From Diplosphaera chodatii (lineage: Eukaryota > Chlorophyta > Trebouxiophyceae > Prasiolales > Stichococcaceae): a stretch of 64,000 bases of DNA. The position numbers were made by a program, and so were the translations under genes. Positions 40,201 through 49,700 of this stretch are shown here, one piece after another; the first letter of the stretch is position 1; every line of letters starts with the position of its first letter. The stretch spans positions 806,001 through 870,000 of the forward strand of contig JAALGY010000059.1 of NCBI GenBank assembly GCA_032358165.1, given 5' to 3'. The notes below the pieces were generated by a model. It worked only from the letters and a program-made list of their open reading frames with translations, had not been told where the DNA came from and searched no databases.

Positions 40201-40957
40201 ACCAGGTCATGCATGCAGAAAGCCGTAGAGCGTACAGGCTGCATGCCTGGTCCGCTTGACTATGTCCTGGTCACTTGCAGCTTGCTGGGCAGCTTCGCTG
40301 GAACCATGTGTCGTGGTCTTGCTGCCAGGGCTGTTGACAGTGCTGGTGACAAATGCCCCCAGGACAGCCTGTCTCTGTATGCTTGGTAGGCGCCCGAAGT
40401 TTTATGCCGTCATTCCTCCTGCTGCAGAACTTTGCGGGCGGGGAGTATGTGAAGTCGGGCGCGCGGGAGGAACAGCTGTCGCGGGTCGCGGAGAGCCCTA
40501 GCGCAGCCTGGTCCACCGGCCAGAATTGGAGCTTCAGGTGGGCGCACTGCAGCATGCATGCCGTGCCCAAATCTGTCATTCCAGCATGCCTTGGCAGTGT
40601 GGGCACCACCGTGATGAGCGTGTGGCTGGTCTGCAACAGTCTCCGCTCAACCCTCAACCCTGCAGGAACCAGGCGCGGGTGTATGGCAGCCCCATGTTCG
40701 ACGTGGCGCTGGCGGCCCACGGCCTGCAGGCCCCCTGGCTGAAGAGCCCCGACCCCGAGGTGCACACGTTGCCATGGTTGCAGCTGGCCAGCTGACTTGG
40801 ATGTACAGGTCTTCAACAACCGGCACAGCCATGCCCCGTGCATGCTAGGCAACCACCTCGCAGCGTGTCTGACCCGTTAATCAACGCTGCCGTGCAGGCA
40901 GAGGCGGCAGCGCGGCTGCAGTCGCTGATACAGGAGCTGCGCTCTGCATTCACGTGA
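31300..40957 (+). CDS. ATXR3: ATXR3/SDG2-like histone H3K4 methyltransferase (SET domain)
   Basis: Large nuclear SET-domain protein; plant ATXR3 deposits most H3K4me3. About 30 exons run from ATG 31300 to TGA 40955-40957. N-terminal exons are divergent ([19 protein letters not shown], about 32300-32345; [19 protein letters not shown], about 34287). The SET domain reads [20 protein letters not shown] and [15 protein letters not shown] (35973-36077), then [31 protein letters not shown] (36724-36771) and [19 protein letters not shown]. The post-SET is [14 protein letters not shown] (37115-37160). The long C-terminus tracks ATXR3 closely: [109 protein letters not shown]. Odd points: the SET motif HSCxPN reads HSCNPT; an AT-hook-like GRPRK plus acidic run is inserted near 39105-39190; an A-rich tract at 38913-38935 lies in an intron. 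Confidence 0.9.
31746..31935 (+). repeat. tandem exon duplication within the ATXR3-like gene
   Basis: Two 60-nt, phase-0 blocks, 31746-31805 ([20 protein letters not shown]) and 31876-31935 ([20 protein letters not shown]), are clearly related. A 70-bp intron-like spacer with gtgag...ccag ends separates them. Both can be spliced in frame, together or as alternatives. Confidence 0.75.
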
Positions 40958-41577
40958 GGGGCTGGCGAAGGGTACACAGCGGCAGGGTGTTGAAGCTCTG
41001 CGCTGCTGCAATTGCTTGTGACGCACCAGCAGAAAGCCGCGGCTGGACCCCATGCAACGCCATGCAGCAAAGCACACAGCTACTTCTCGGTCTAACAACT
41101 CTCAACACTATGTCGGTGTTGTACTGGGTTTCCTGGGGTGCGGGACATGCCCACAGGCCCCCTGACTGCTATGCTGTGATGGTCGCTGGCAAGCACTTTC
41201 GCTGACCGGGGGATTACAACAGTCTGTATGTATGTAGAGAATGGGCTAAGCTCAAAGTGACGCCGTTACAATTGCCTCGCTCTGCACCATCTTCCTGCAA
41301 GCTCTCAGCATGCATGAACCGCATTTCACCGCATCATCAGGATCAACTTTGAACATCTGGCAGTTTGCTGTGCGCAAACAACCACCTTGCTGGTGCTATG
41401 ACATCCACATATCACCATACAACTATTGCAAACGACTTCTTGCTTGAGACCGTGCCAGATACCTTTTGAATACTACTGTACACGTGCAATATTGAATATT
41501 TCACTTTAATGTGCCGCTTTGACATCGTCATATCAGCCATCGGCCGGGGTAGGCAGGTCTTTGTTTCTCAGGTTGAC
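40958..41577. other. convergent 3' region, ATXR3-like / secreted gene A
   Basis: 620 bp between the stop codons of convergent genes, clearly A/T-richer (41440-41520, for example caatattgaatatttcac). It fits two 3' UTRs. No coding frame recognised. Confidence 0.45.
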
Positions 41578-42370
41578 TTAGGGGTTTAGACCGCACGGGT
41601 TGATGCCCTTGCGGATCAGGTCGGCGGCGGTGACATGCCCGGTCTGCTGGAACTGTATGCCCGCCTCCCGTCTGGCCGCTGCCAGCTGGGCCGGGGAGCA
41701 TGGGGGCGCGGGGGTGGGGGCAGGAGTGTCCGAGAACCCCCCGGAACCCCCCTGTTTGGGGGTTGGCGCAGACGGCCGGACGGTGCTGGCAAAGCCGCGG
41801 AGCGTTTCAGGGCTGAGGAGCTGCTTGGGCGCCGGGGTTGCGATGTCGCCGGCCAGGCTGCGGCGGCGGCCGCTGCCGATGGCGTCTTGGCCAAAGCCGG
41901 CGGGGCCACTGGGGATGCTGCCACCTCTGGTCGTGGCGAGGTTGCGCCGGTTGATGTTGGTGTGCAGAGCGTGCTTGCCAGGCAGCTGGCTGCCAGCGGC
42001 GTCAACCACACCAAGCTCAGCAGCTGTGCCTGCACAGCCAGCATTTGAGCGGATCAACCATCCTCAAAAGCCTGTTGCATTTCTCTGCTGCAGCAGCTGA
42101 GCAGGAACCGCTCGATATGTCCTCAAGGTTGCTGCCTTGCATGGTGGATGGTGCTGGTGCAGATCTTGTGGTCTGCCAATGGTGGGAGTTGCATCGCAAG
42201 CCTCGGAGCCGGGTGCATGCGTGAGAGCTGGCACCTGCGTGATACAGCATTGCTGCGGCTGAATCGCCGTCGGCTGCATCAGCTGGGCGCCAGTGCGAGC
42301 CCAACGATACCGTCAGCAGGAGGAGCAGCGGCAAACCGCGTGCTGCCGGCAGCTTCAGGGTATCGACCAT
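41578..42370 (-). CDS. small secreted protein A (family 1, cassette 1)
   Basis: Unknown family. ATG 42370 starts exon 1, encoding a signal peptide (MVDTLKLPAARGLPLLLLLT...) that ends near the Ala-rich site around residues 30-33, then a short linker. A phase-1 intron leads to exon 2 at about 42017: GTAAELGVVDAAGSQLPGK, AIGSGRRRSLAGDIATPA, LLSPETLRGFASTVRPSAP, a Thr/Pro/Ala repeat (TPAPTPAPPCSPAQLAAAR), and the end TAADLIRKGINPCGLNP with stop TAA 41580-41578. Two cysteines remain in the mature protein. The paralog B at 44132-44929 shares the signal-peptide style, intron position and the AIGSG...LAG...LSP..LR.FA...PAPTP...CSP order. It is divergent from gene C. Likely exported to the wall or medium; role unknown. 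Confidence 0.78.
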
Positions 42371-42746
42371 GGTGACAACCTGCTCACCGACCCAGCAGCG
42401 CAAGGTTTGCCAATCGCTGGTCGCGCTCGAGCAGCAGAATTTTGCTATCTTCGACGTTCGGCAACTCGCACAGTTTGAGCATTGCACCAGAACCTGTTGC
42501 CAGCCCTGTCAGTGGTGGCTCCGATAGCGTAGTAGGCTGGCATAATCTCGGGCAATCTGGCACTGCCACCTTTCTCGCCAACCATCTCAATCGGCTCCAG
42601 GGTCCTGGGCAGATCATGAGTCGATCACTTGTTGCTGCGTCGTCGTACACAACAGCTTGCATGTCACTGTGAAGCCGTCGGCGGTCGGCCCGGGTCGCGT
42701 CGGCTTGTGCAGCAACGAACATACAGGGTCGTGGTTACACAGGGTC
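42371..42746. promoter_or_regulatory. shared intergenic region of secreted gene pair A/C
   Basis: 376 bp between the divergent genes A (minus) and C (plus). It probably holds both promoters and possibly an unrecognised first exon of C, because no in-frame ATG precedes C's signal peptide. No motif identified by eye. Confidence 0.4.
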
Positions 42747-43694
42747 GTGGTGGCGGCAAAACTGGCGGTGGCTTGCTGGGTGCTGCTGCTGTTTACCTGC
42801 ACGGCTTCGTGCCAATTCCAGACTCCCAACGGTGAGAGGATAGATGGCAAAAAGGCATCAAGGCCCTAAGTATCATCAGCAGAGGTGCCGCTGCTAGGCT
42901 TGACGGTGAGCATGCTGCGCAGCAAGACATTCAGACCAGCTATCTTTGCCGCCATGGGTAAAGCTGACATGCAGCTGTTGGACTGTCGCCAGCTAGCCAT
43001 ATATAGCTCGTCCCTGCTGCCAAGCAAGTCAAGCCTGCTCATGTGTGTTGCAGACCTTAGTTGCAACTCGTGGTCTGATCAGTAAAGTTCGTTTTTCGCT
43101 ATTTTATATGAGCTGCTACACTTTCGACGTGACGAGCTGGCAACAGACAGACCTGGCATTACCCTGAGAAGAGCATTGAGAAGAGCATCACCGCCAGGAA
43201 AATAGTGGCAGCAGCGTCATGAGGAGCATGACACCGTATGCTGCATGTGTTGTGCTGCAGGCAATAATGTGGGCGCAGCGCAGCAGCTTGTTTTTGGGCT
43301 CAGGCGTGAGCTGCAAGGCACCTTGGCGCCTGGAACGGTCAACACAAATCCTGGTGGCGGAGTCAACACAACTCCTCGCGGTAAGCATGATGCATCCAAT
43401 ATCGGACTCGGCTCCTTGCCGCTGCAGGCGGCAATCAGCAGTTTGGAGTTCGCATAGTCATAAGCATAATTGTATTCACATTCAACCAGTCATATTCCGC
43501 GTTACGTAGATAGCCCAGCTGCGGAACATCGGATGTTCCGTGCAGGTGGCACCTTCTGCCCTTCCACCCTGGTCCCAAAGCGCACGCCATGCAAGCCGTA
43601 TGATAAGTGTCCGTGCGGCAATGGGGTTCGCATCTGCGAAGCGGGCGACTTTTCGCTAGACCCAAACAGCCCAAGAAACTTCAACTGCATCTGA
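42747..43694 (+). CDS. small secreted cysteine-rich protein C (family 2, cassette 1)
   Basis: Unknown family. Exon 1 encodes a signal peptide (VVAAKLAVACWVLLLFTCTA then SCQFQTPN) ending at a gtgag donor near 42832. A phase-1 intron leads to exon 2 (about 43261-43380): NNVGAAQQLVFGLRRELQG, APGTVNTNPGGGVNTTPR. A second phase-1 intron leads to exon 3 (43509-43694): FRAGGTFCPSTLVPKRTPC, KPYDKCPCGNGVRICEAGDF, PRNFNCI, stop TGA. The core CPCGNGxRxC recurs in paralog D. No ATG precedes the signal peptide in frame: 42747 is the nominal GTG, and the true start may be in an unseen exon or lost. Divergent from gene A. Confidence 0.68.
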
Positions 43695-44131
43695 TCAATT
43701 TCGTAGGTGACCATGCTCATGGAACATGGTGACCCTCCTGCCAGGCTGGGGTGCAGCGCCAACATCGTGCGCGTTGTATGTGCATGCACACGCAATTAGA
43801 AGTTTGTCGAGTTTTGCAGCTGCGGACGCATTGATCTGTGCTCAACCTGAATATCCAATTGTGCATTCCAAAGTTCGCTATTTACAGTCAAGTGGGGACG
43901 GGCAGACGAGGGGACGGGCAGTACAATGCATCCTGGTCTAACGATCACCTAAACGCTGCAAGCAGCAACGCGTTATGGCTATCCGTCCGCCGTTGTTGCA
44001 TCCAACACACTCAGGTTGATGTGAAACCAGACCATGTACGAATTTCTATCAGAGCACACTCGCACTCCATGTGACCAGGCCGGGATGCTGATGTCCAATA
44101 ATACGTGCACCCAGTAACTATCTCGAGACCT
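43695..44131. other. convergent 3' region between cassettes
   Basis: 440 bp between the stops of C (plus) and B (minus). It contains the short direct repeat gtggggacgggcagacgaggggacgggcag-like around 43890-43920. No gene recognised; presumably two 3' UTRs and the junction of the cassette duplication. Confidence 0.4.
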
Positions 44132-44929
44132 TCACGGTGCGCACGGCACACCAGCAGCTACAACAGCTGCAGCAGCAGGGTTGGTGGAGCTCTCAAAAAT
44201 ACGGCGGACCTCCTCAGCTGCTCTGTCCTGCTGCGTTGGGGAGCATGTGGGCGCTGGGGTGGGGTCAATACGCGGCAGCTGCCCAAATCCCTGCTGGGTG
44301 GGTGTAGGCGCAGGCGTACTGAGCCCATTTGCAAAGGCACGGAGTGCACCTGGACTCAGTACCTGGATGGGCTTTGGTATCGGGCTTGCATTGGTGCCAG
44401 CCAAATAGCGGCTGTGGCCGCTGCCGATGGCGCTTGGGGGTGTGTGCTCAGCAGCAGCTGAGCTTTTATGGCTGCCGCTCAGCATGGCAACGCTGCGGCT
44501 GCTGAGGTCAGGCATTTGATTGCCCTGCAGCAGCCTGGCGGTCTTGATCGATAGGTCCACGTCGGGTGTTGTGCCTGCACAGTGATTTATACACTGCATC
44601 TGCATGCACATGGTCTCAAGAAGCTGGCTGCCGCAATGCAGGAACCCACTTCAGCACACTCACGGTGCAGCAATGTCTGCTTTGCCAGCATGCATGTGAA
44701 GTCCAACTTTTGCACAACATTGCAAGCCTCAAAGGCCAACGCCATAGAAGCCGGCAGGCAAATGCTGGTGTAGAAACTTGTGTGATGACGCACGTGTCTG
44801 CTGAAATGCTGCTTCTGCCGCATGATTGAGGTTGGCAGCAGCTTGGCACAGCAGCGTGGTGGATAAGCCAGCCAGCAGCAGCAGCAGCAGCAAGCCGCTC
44901 CATGCTGGCAGCTTGAAGACAGTGTCCAT
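44132..44929 (-). CDS. small secreted protein B (family 1, cassette 2)
   Basis: Paralog of gene A. ATG 44929 starts MDTVFKLPAWSGLLLLLLLA, a strong signal peptide with likely cleavage after LLCQAAA, followed by NLNHAAEAAFQQT. A phase-1 intron (donor gtgcg near 44794, acceptor tgcag near 44580) leads to exon 2: TTPDVDLSIKTARLLQGNQ, PSAIGSGHSRYLAGTN, VLSPGALRAFANGLSTPAP, TPAPTCSPTQQDRAAEEVRR, AAAVVAAGVPCAP, stop at 44132. A and B share intron position, order of motifs and two C-terminal cysteines. The distal third has diverged: the helix ITxxDLIRKG of A is replaced by an Ala-rich run. Divergent from gene D. Function unknown; export is inferred from the signal peptide. Confidence 0.78.
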
Positions 44930-45329
44930 GAAAGCAACCTGCCCACACCTGCTGCAACACAGATTGTCCTCAGGCAGGCGCTGGGTGGTGCACAACAGTA
45001 GGCACTGGTGTATGCAAGCTGCAAGAGATCACACTGACGACGACCACGTCATAAGCAACGAAGCGATGATCGAAAGCCGATCGACAGCCTCGGAGTCTCT
45101 CGTGGCTCGAAACCTCGCATGCGATCCACATAGGACACCTGGCATGCATGCATGCAAGAGAATCACACATTATCCACAGCATTCAGATGGGGTCTTCGTA
45201 AATACCTCCGATGATGATCACAACTCTACCATGCATTCTGCTCTATAGCCGGACCCGGCACAGCAACACATACATACAGCCGTGCCAAGGCAGCAGCTCC
45301 GTGCCTGGTGCAGCATCGCTATCGACAGC
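44930..45329. promoter_or_regulatory. shared intergenic region of secreted gene pair B/D
   Basis: 400 bp between the ATGs of B (minus) and D (plus), close to the 376 bp A/C spacing. It should hold both promoters. No shared motif with the A/C spacer was found by eye. Confidence 0.4.
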
Positions 45330-46414
45330 ATGGCGGGTATTCCGGCGGTCTTCTGCTACATCCTACTCCTGACTTGCGCCGCTTTCTGCCAAGCCCAAGG
45401 TGCAACGCACGTTGGACCAGCTCCTAGGACCTCGTAAGTCCACGTATGGAGAAGCTCCTATATATCTGCTGACAGTAGTGTGAGCCCTGGCAGATACGTG
45501 AGGAACTGCCGCCGCGCAAGCACAACCGCTAGCTGTTAGTGCCGGTATATGCTTATATATATATGTATCGATTGCAAATCACACTGCGTTGGATCGCAAC
45601 CGACCCGACGAACGTCTGAAAAGCCAGCTGTAGCTGACATGTTCTGCATCGTAGTGACAATGAATTTCGCACGCATGGCTCATATCATTGGCCATCCGCT
45701 TTGCTCAGATCCAGGTCATGTAGAATGGCGTCAACAATGGGTCTTAACAAGCAAGCTGCCGCTGTCGCGGCGCAGGCAATGTCGACGTCGCAGCGCACAG
45801 GCTGCTGGGCGGGTCCGGGCGCGAGCTGCGGACCGCAACACCCACCAAGATTACCACGACCCCCGGAGGAACGACAGACAGCACGATCCCCCGTGCGCCC
45901 GGGGTCCCCACCGCAGGCGGGCAGCCTCCTGCCCGCTGCTGTTTAGCGCGTCTATTTGCCTGCCTGTAGCTGTGTGGACGACACGACACTGGAGTCTGTT
46001 GTCGGTTGGACTGAGGGGCACAGAGCGGTGGTTTTCTTTAGCGCCTGTGCTGGCTGCTGCCGGTTCGGGGTCGTCCAGCGCCGACTGTTTTCTGCAGGGC
46101 GCATCGAGTGTACGTTCCAGGGCGGGCCGCCGGTGCAGCGTTGCAGGCTCTGCGACCCGCAGTCGCAGTGCCCCTGCGGCAACGGAGCCCGCACGTGCGT
46201 GCTGACCAGCGCCTGCCCCTTCAGCAACAGCGACCCCAACGTGCGTGCTGACCAGCGCCTGCCCCTTCAGCAACAGCGACCCCAACCTGCAGCTCCACGC
46301 CTGCATCTGACCGCGAGACGGCAGCCATTGAAATTGTCAGACAATAAGGGCCAGGCTCATGAACGGGACGTCAGCAAATCCAGGACTCTCCGGGGATGGG
46401 TGAGATGCGCATGA
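45330..46414 (+). CDS. small secreted cysteine-rich protein D (family 2, cassette 2), C-terminus frame-shifted
   Basis: Paralog of gene C. Exon 1 (ATG 45330 to 45399) is a signal peptide, MAGIPAVFCYILLLTCAAFC then QAQ. A phase-1 intron leads to exon 2 (from 45776): GNVDVAAHRLLGGSGRELR, TATPTKITTTPGGTTDSTIP, closing at a gtgcg donor near 45892. A phase-1 intron leads to exon 3 (from about 46101): RIECTFQGGPPVQRCRLCD, PQSQCPCGNGARTCVLTSAC, PFSNSDPN. Exons, phases and the CPCGNGxRxC core match gene C. A 46-bp tandem duplication (46195-46286) then shifts the frame: instead of a short end like that of C, the reading frame runs on to 46414. The stop corresponding to that of C is at 46308-46310. It may be a broken or recently altered allele, or an assembly error. 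Confidence 0.7.
46195..46286 (+). repeat. exact 46-bp tandem duplication in last exon of gene D
   Basis: 46195-46240 and 46241-46286 are identical, starting gtgcgtgctgaccagc. 46 is not a multiple of three, so the second copy is read in another frame. No AG acceptor sits at the right place to splice one copy out. Confidence 0.92.
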
Positions 46415-46730
46415 AACAACAGTGTGTCGCACCGGGGCTAGCACCCGTCAGGTCAGCAGTTGCACAGCCGGCTTGTGTTTGAGCACACATGCATAAGGCC
46501 ACCAGCATGAGCATACATGACTATAGGATTGCAGCAGCAACATTCGTTGCTGATTGACAAACGGGCACCTCAACAGGGTATGAAGGTTTCTGTTGGGGTG
46601 CAGAGTTGTTCATCAAGGAAATTGGAGGCAATGTCAATTGCACTCTCAGCCGCGGTGACTTGCCATGTAACAACCAAGCAATAGCACTTCAGCGCTGCTG
46701 CCGTCCTGCCGAGAAAGCCCAGACTAGCAA

Positions 46731-49700
46731 CTAGTAGCCTTCATAGGATGTGGTCACGGTGTGAAACGGCAGCCAGCGCCTCAGCAGTGCAGCTGACAGC
46801 TCGTGCGGCGCCGGCCCAAATGCCGAGCTGTACCCATATATGTTCACGGTTGCTGCTGCCGGGTCATGGCTGATGCGGCCGCCGCCAAGGACGCTCACCT
46901 GCGCAGTCGGCAATGCCGTTCCTCAGCCACAGTGAAGCGCTCAAGCTTGTCAGGCGGATCCACCCACTGCTACTTCATGATGTTTTCTGGGAAACATGGA
47001 GGTCACGAGTGCGTCTACTCTCTGTCAAGGGCGTGGCTGTTTTGTCTGGGCGTAGCAGACCTGATGGCCTGAGTCTTTGCCTGAGCCACACTGCTGCGCA
47101 TACGAGATTGCTCGATATGCATCAACATCAGGTAGGACCAGCTCGAGCAGACGGGACTCGGTGAGTGCTCACCTTAAAGCCGGCGGGCTCCAGCTTCCGG
47201 GTAACAGCCTGCAGGATGTTGTCGTGGTACCCAGCGGCTGCATGGCCCCTGACCACCAGCTGCATCACAACAGATGTGTCCAGAGCCTGACACGCTGTTC
47301 GGAGCTGACAGTGCGCTACTGCACTATTCGCCAGCCCCAAAGCGATGCACGGCATTGGCCACTGCTTAAACAGAGAAGCAGCTGTCAGGCCATGTTGACA
47401 ATCAACTGGTAGTGAGCAGCGTCACCTTCGTCTGCCTGTCGGGCGTCGCCACCCGCAGCAGCACGTACTTGAAGGTGCCGCTGTCGATCTGGACGTCCGA
47501 CACGCGGTCCAGCAGCCCGGCGTTCTTCGTCGCAGCCGTGGCGTTGGCGGCCGCCGACTGCGTGGCGGCTGCGTCCGCCTCCATGGCAGGAGACTCTGCA
47601 GCCTCCTCAGCCTCCGCTATGGGCCGCTGCCCCGAGTCTGCTGCGCTGCTGCTGACCCCGCTGCCGCCGCCGCCGGTGCCGCTGTGCAGCCACTGGTGGA
47701 TGATGCGGCCCGCGAGGGAGTAGGTCCCCGGCACCGCAAACCTCTGGCCCGCCAGCGCCTTCTCATCGCCTGACAGCGCGGCGGCCAGCCAGGCGCGGCT
47801 GAACCAGCGCGCGTCCGCCAGCTCGGCGTCGTTGCACGCGACCGGCGGCAGCGGCGGCCCCAGCGCCGCCGCCGCCTCGGCCCCCGTGACGCCCTGCTGC
47901 TCCACAGCCGCGCGGCCTTCCTCCTGCAGGGCGGCGTCGTGGCAAAGCAGCATGTGAGCGGTGCCCTTGCCCGTGTCGTGGCCAGGCAACCTCACACGCC
48001 CCCACCTGCAGAAGCTTGTCCGATTCGAAAACAGCTTCAAGACCAGGATTATGTCCTGGGCCCAATCAGTCGCCTTCCAGCAGCAGGAACAGCTGCTGAA
48101 GCACTGCGTGACGCACCCCCAGGGCGTCCAGGCCGGCGGGCGCGGGCGTGGCGCCGGCGGTGAAGCCCAGCATGAGGGACTGCGGGAAGGGCCACGGCTG
48201 CGAGGAGTGGTACCGCACCGTCGCCAGGTCCACCTCAACACCTGTTCGGACATAGGCCGCATGCAGTCATAACGCTCCACACTGAAGGTGCACCCTGTGC
48301 TGTGCTGTGCACCTGGGCTCAGCACTTGGCCACGCGCCACTGCTGCCAGGTGGCGGTGGGTCGAAACTGGCAGGTGGCCGTGTGTCGGCTGACGCTCATG
48401 CCGGCTGCAATCAGGATGCGCTGAGCGGTGTTGGCGGCACACATGCTGGGTGTCATTCCGTGCGGTGCCGTGTGCACCTGCTTCCTCGCGGGTCTCCCTG
48501 ACGACCGCCTGCTCCAGGGTCTCCCCAATCTCGCAGAAGCCTGCGCACCATGCCAGGGCCCTGGTCAACATCGTGAGCAGACTCCTGCCCCCGCACACCA
48601 CAGCCCTGGCCATCGATGCCATGCACGGATGTCTAGCATTCGTGGCGGTCTCTGGGTGGTCAGAGACTACCCCGCCAGCTCGGGATACGCAACAAGCTTT
48701 CGGCAGGCTACAGATACAGTTGGGTGGGCACCCCGCTACAACCAGGCCCTGGCGTCATGCATCACCACCTGCGCCCCCAGCCGCACCTGCCAGCAGGGAG
48801 TAGCGCCCCTCCACCCAGCGGCTCTGGTGCCCCAGCAGGATGTGGTCCCCCGCCGTGACCGCCATGATGACGGCTGGGTCGATGCGCGGGTACAGGCTGG
48901 GCTTGGCCGGCTGGTCGGGCGGCGAGACCAGCTTCCTGTGAAGACCGGCGACACGTGATTTGCATGTTCACGCCCACATGCCTCAGTTTGTTGCGCATGA
49001 CTGATTGCCCATGTGTTGCATGGCTTGGTCGACCTTGGGCAAGCCTGCAGGCGCGGCACGGCACCAGTGCCAACGGCTGTTCCAGCGACACAACATATGA
49101 CCGTCACACTCACAGCCCAACGTTCCTTGCCTGTATAGCAGACCCCATGCAGAAACGCACCTGGAGTAGCCGCCCTCGGCCATGGTCAGCGGCGCGCCGT
49201 CGCGCCCCGAGAAGGCGCTGTTGCGGTGCCAGCCCAGCATGCCGTTTGCCAGCGCCATGACCGCCGCGTCGCCTGTCGACCAGCAGGTGCAGCGGCTCAT
49301 GCGCGACAGGCGTCATGGGTGGGCCGGAAGCCATCTCGATGTGAGCGCTTCTGCTTGTGTTACTGCCCATGAAGGTGCAGGCATGCGTCCTGGGGATGAT
49401 GCTGTGTTGTGAGCTGCTGCATGCGGATGCGGGTGGGGCGACTGCATCACTGAGCAAACTGCAGCTTCAGCGCAGCTCACACAGAGTGCTACATCAGAGC
49501 GTGCTTTGCAACCGGGTCGCACGCCGTACGTCTGCGTCGCATCATGACCACGTTATAGCTTGGGTCAGCATGTGGATGTCAGGCAGCACGAGCGCACCCG
49601 GCGCCATGTGGGGGCCCTGCCGGCGGACGTCCACCCACCGGTAGCCGCGCTCAGCCGCCCAAACCTCCAGCTGCGCGCCAGGTTGCTGCTCCCCTGGGGC

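Noticed and set aside
41616..42044. 142-codon alternative minus-strand frame overlapping secreted gene A
   Set aside because: It reads the same DNA in another frame. The chosen frame matches paralog B in motif order and intron phase, while this one has no paralog match.
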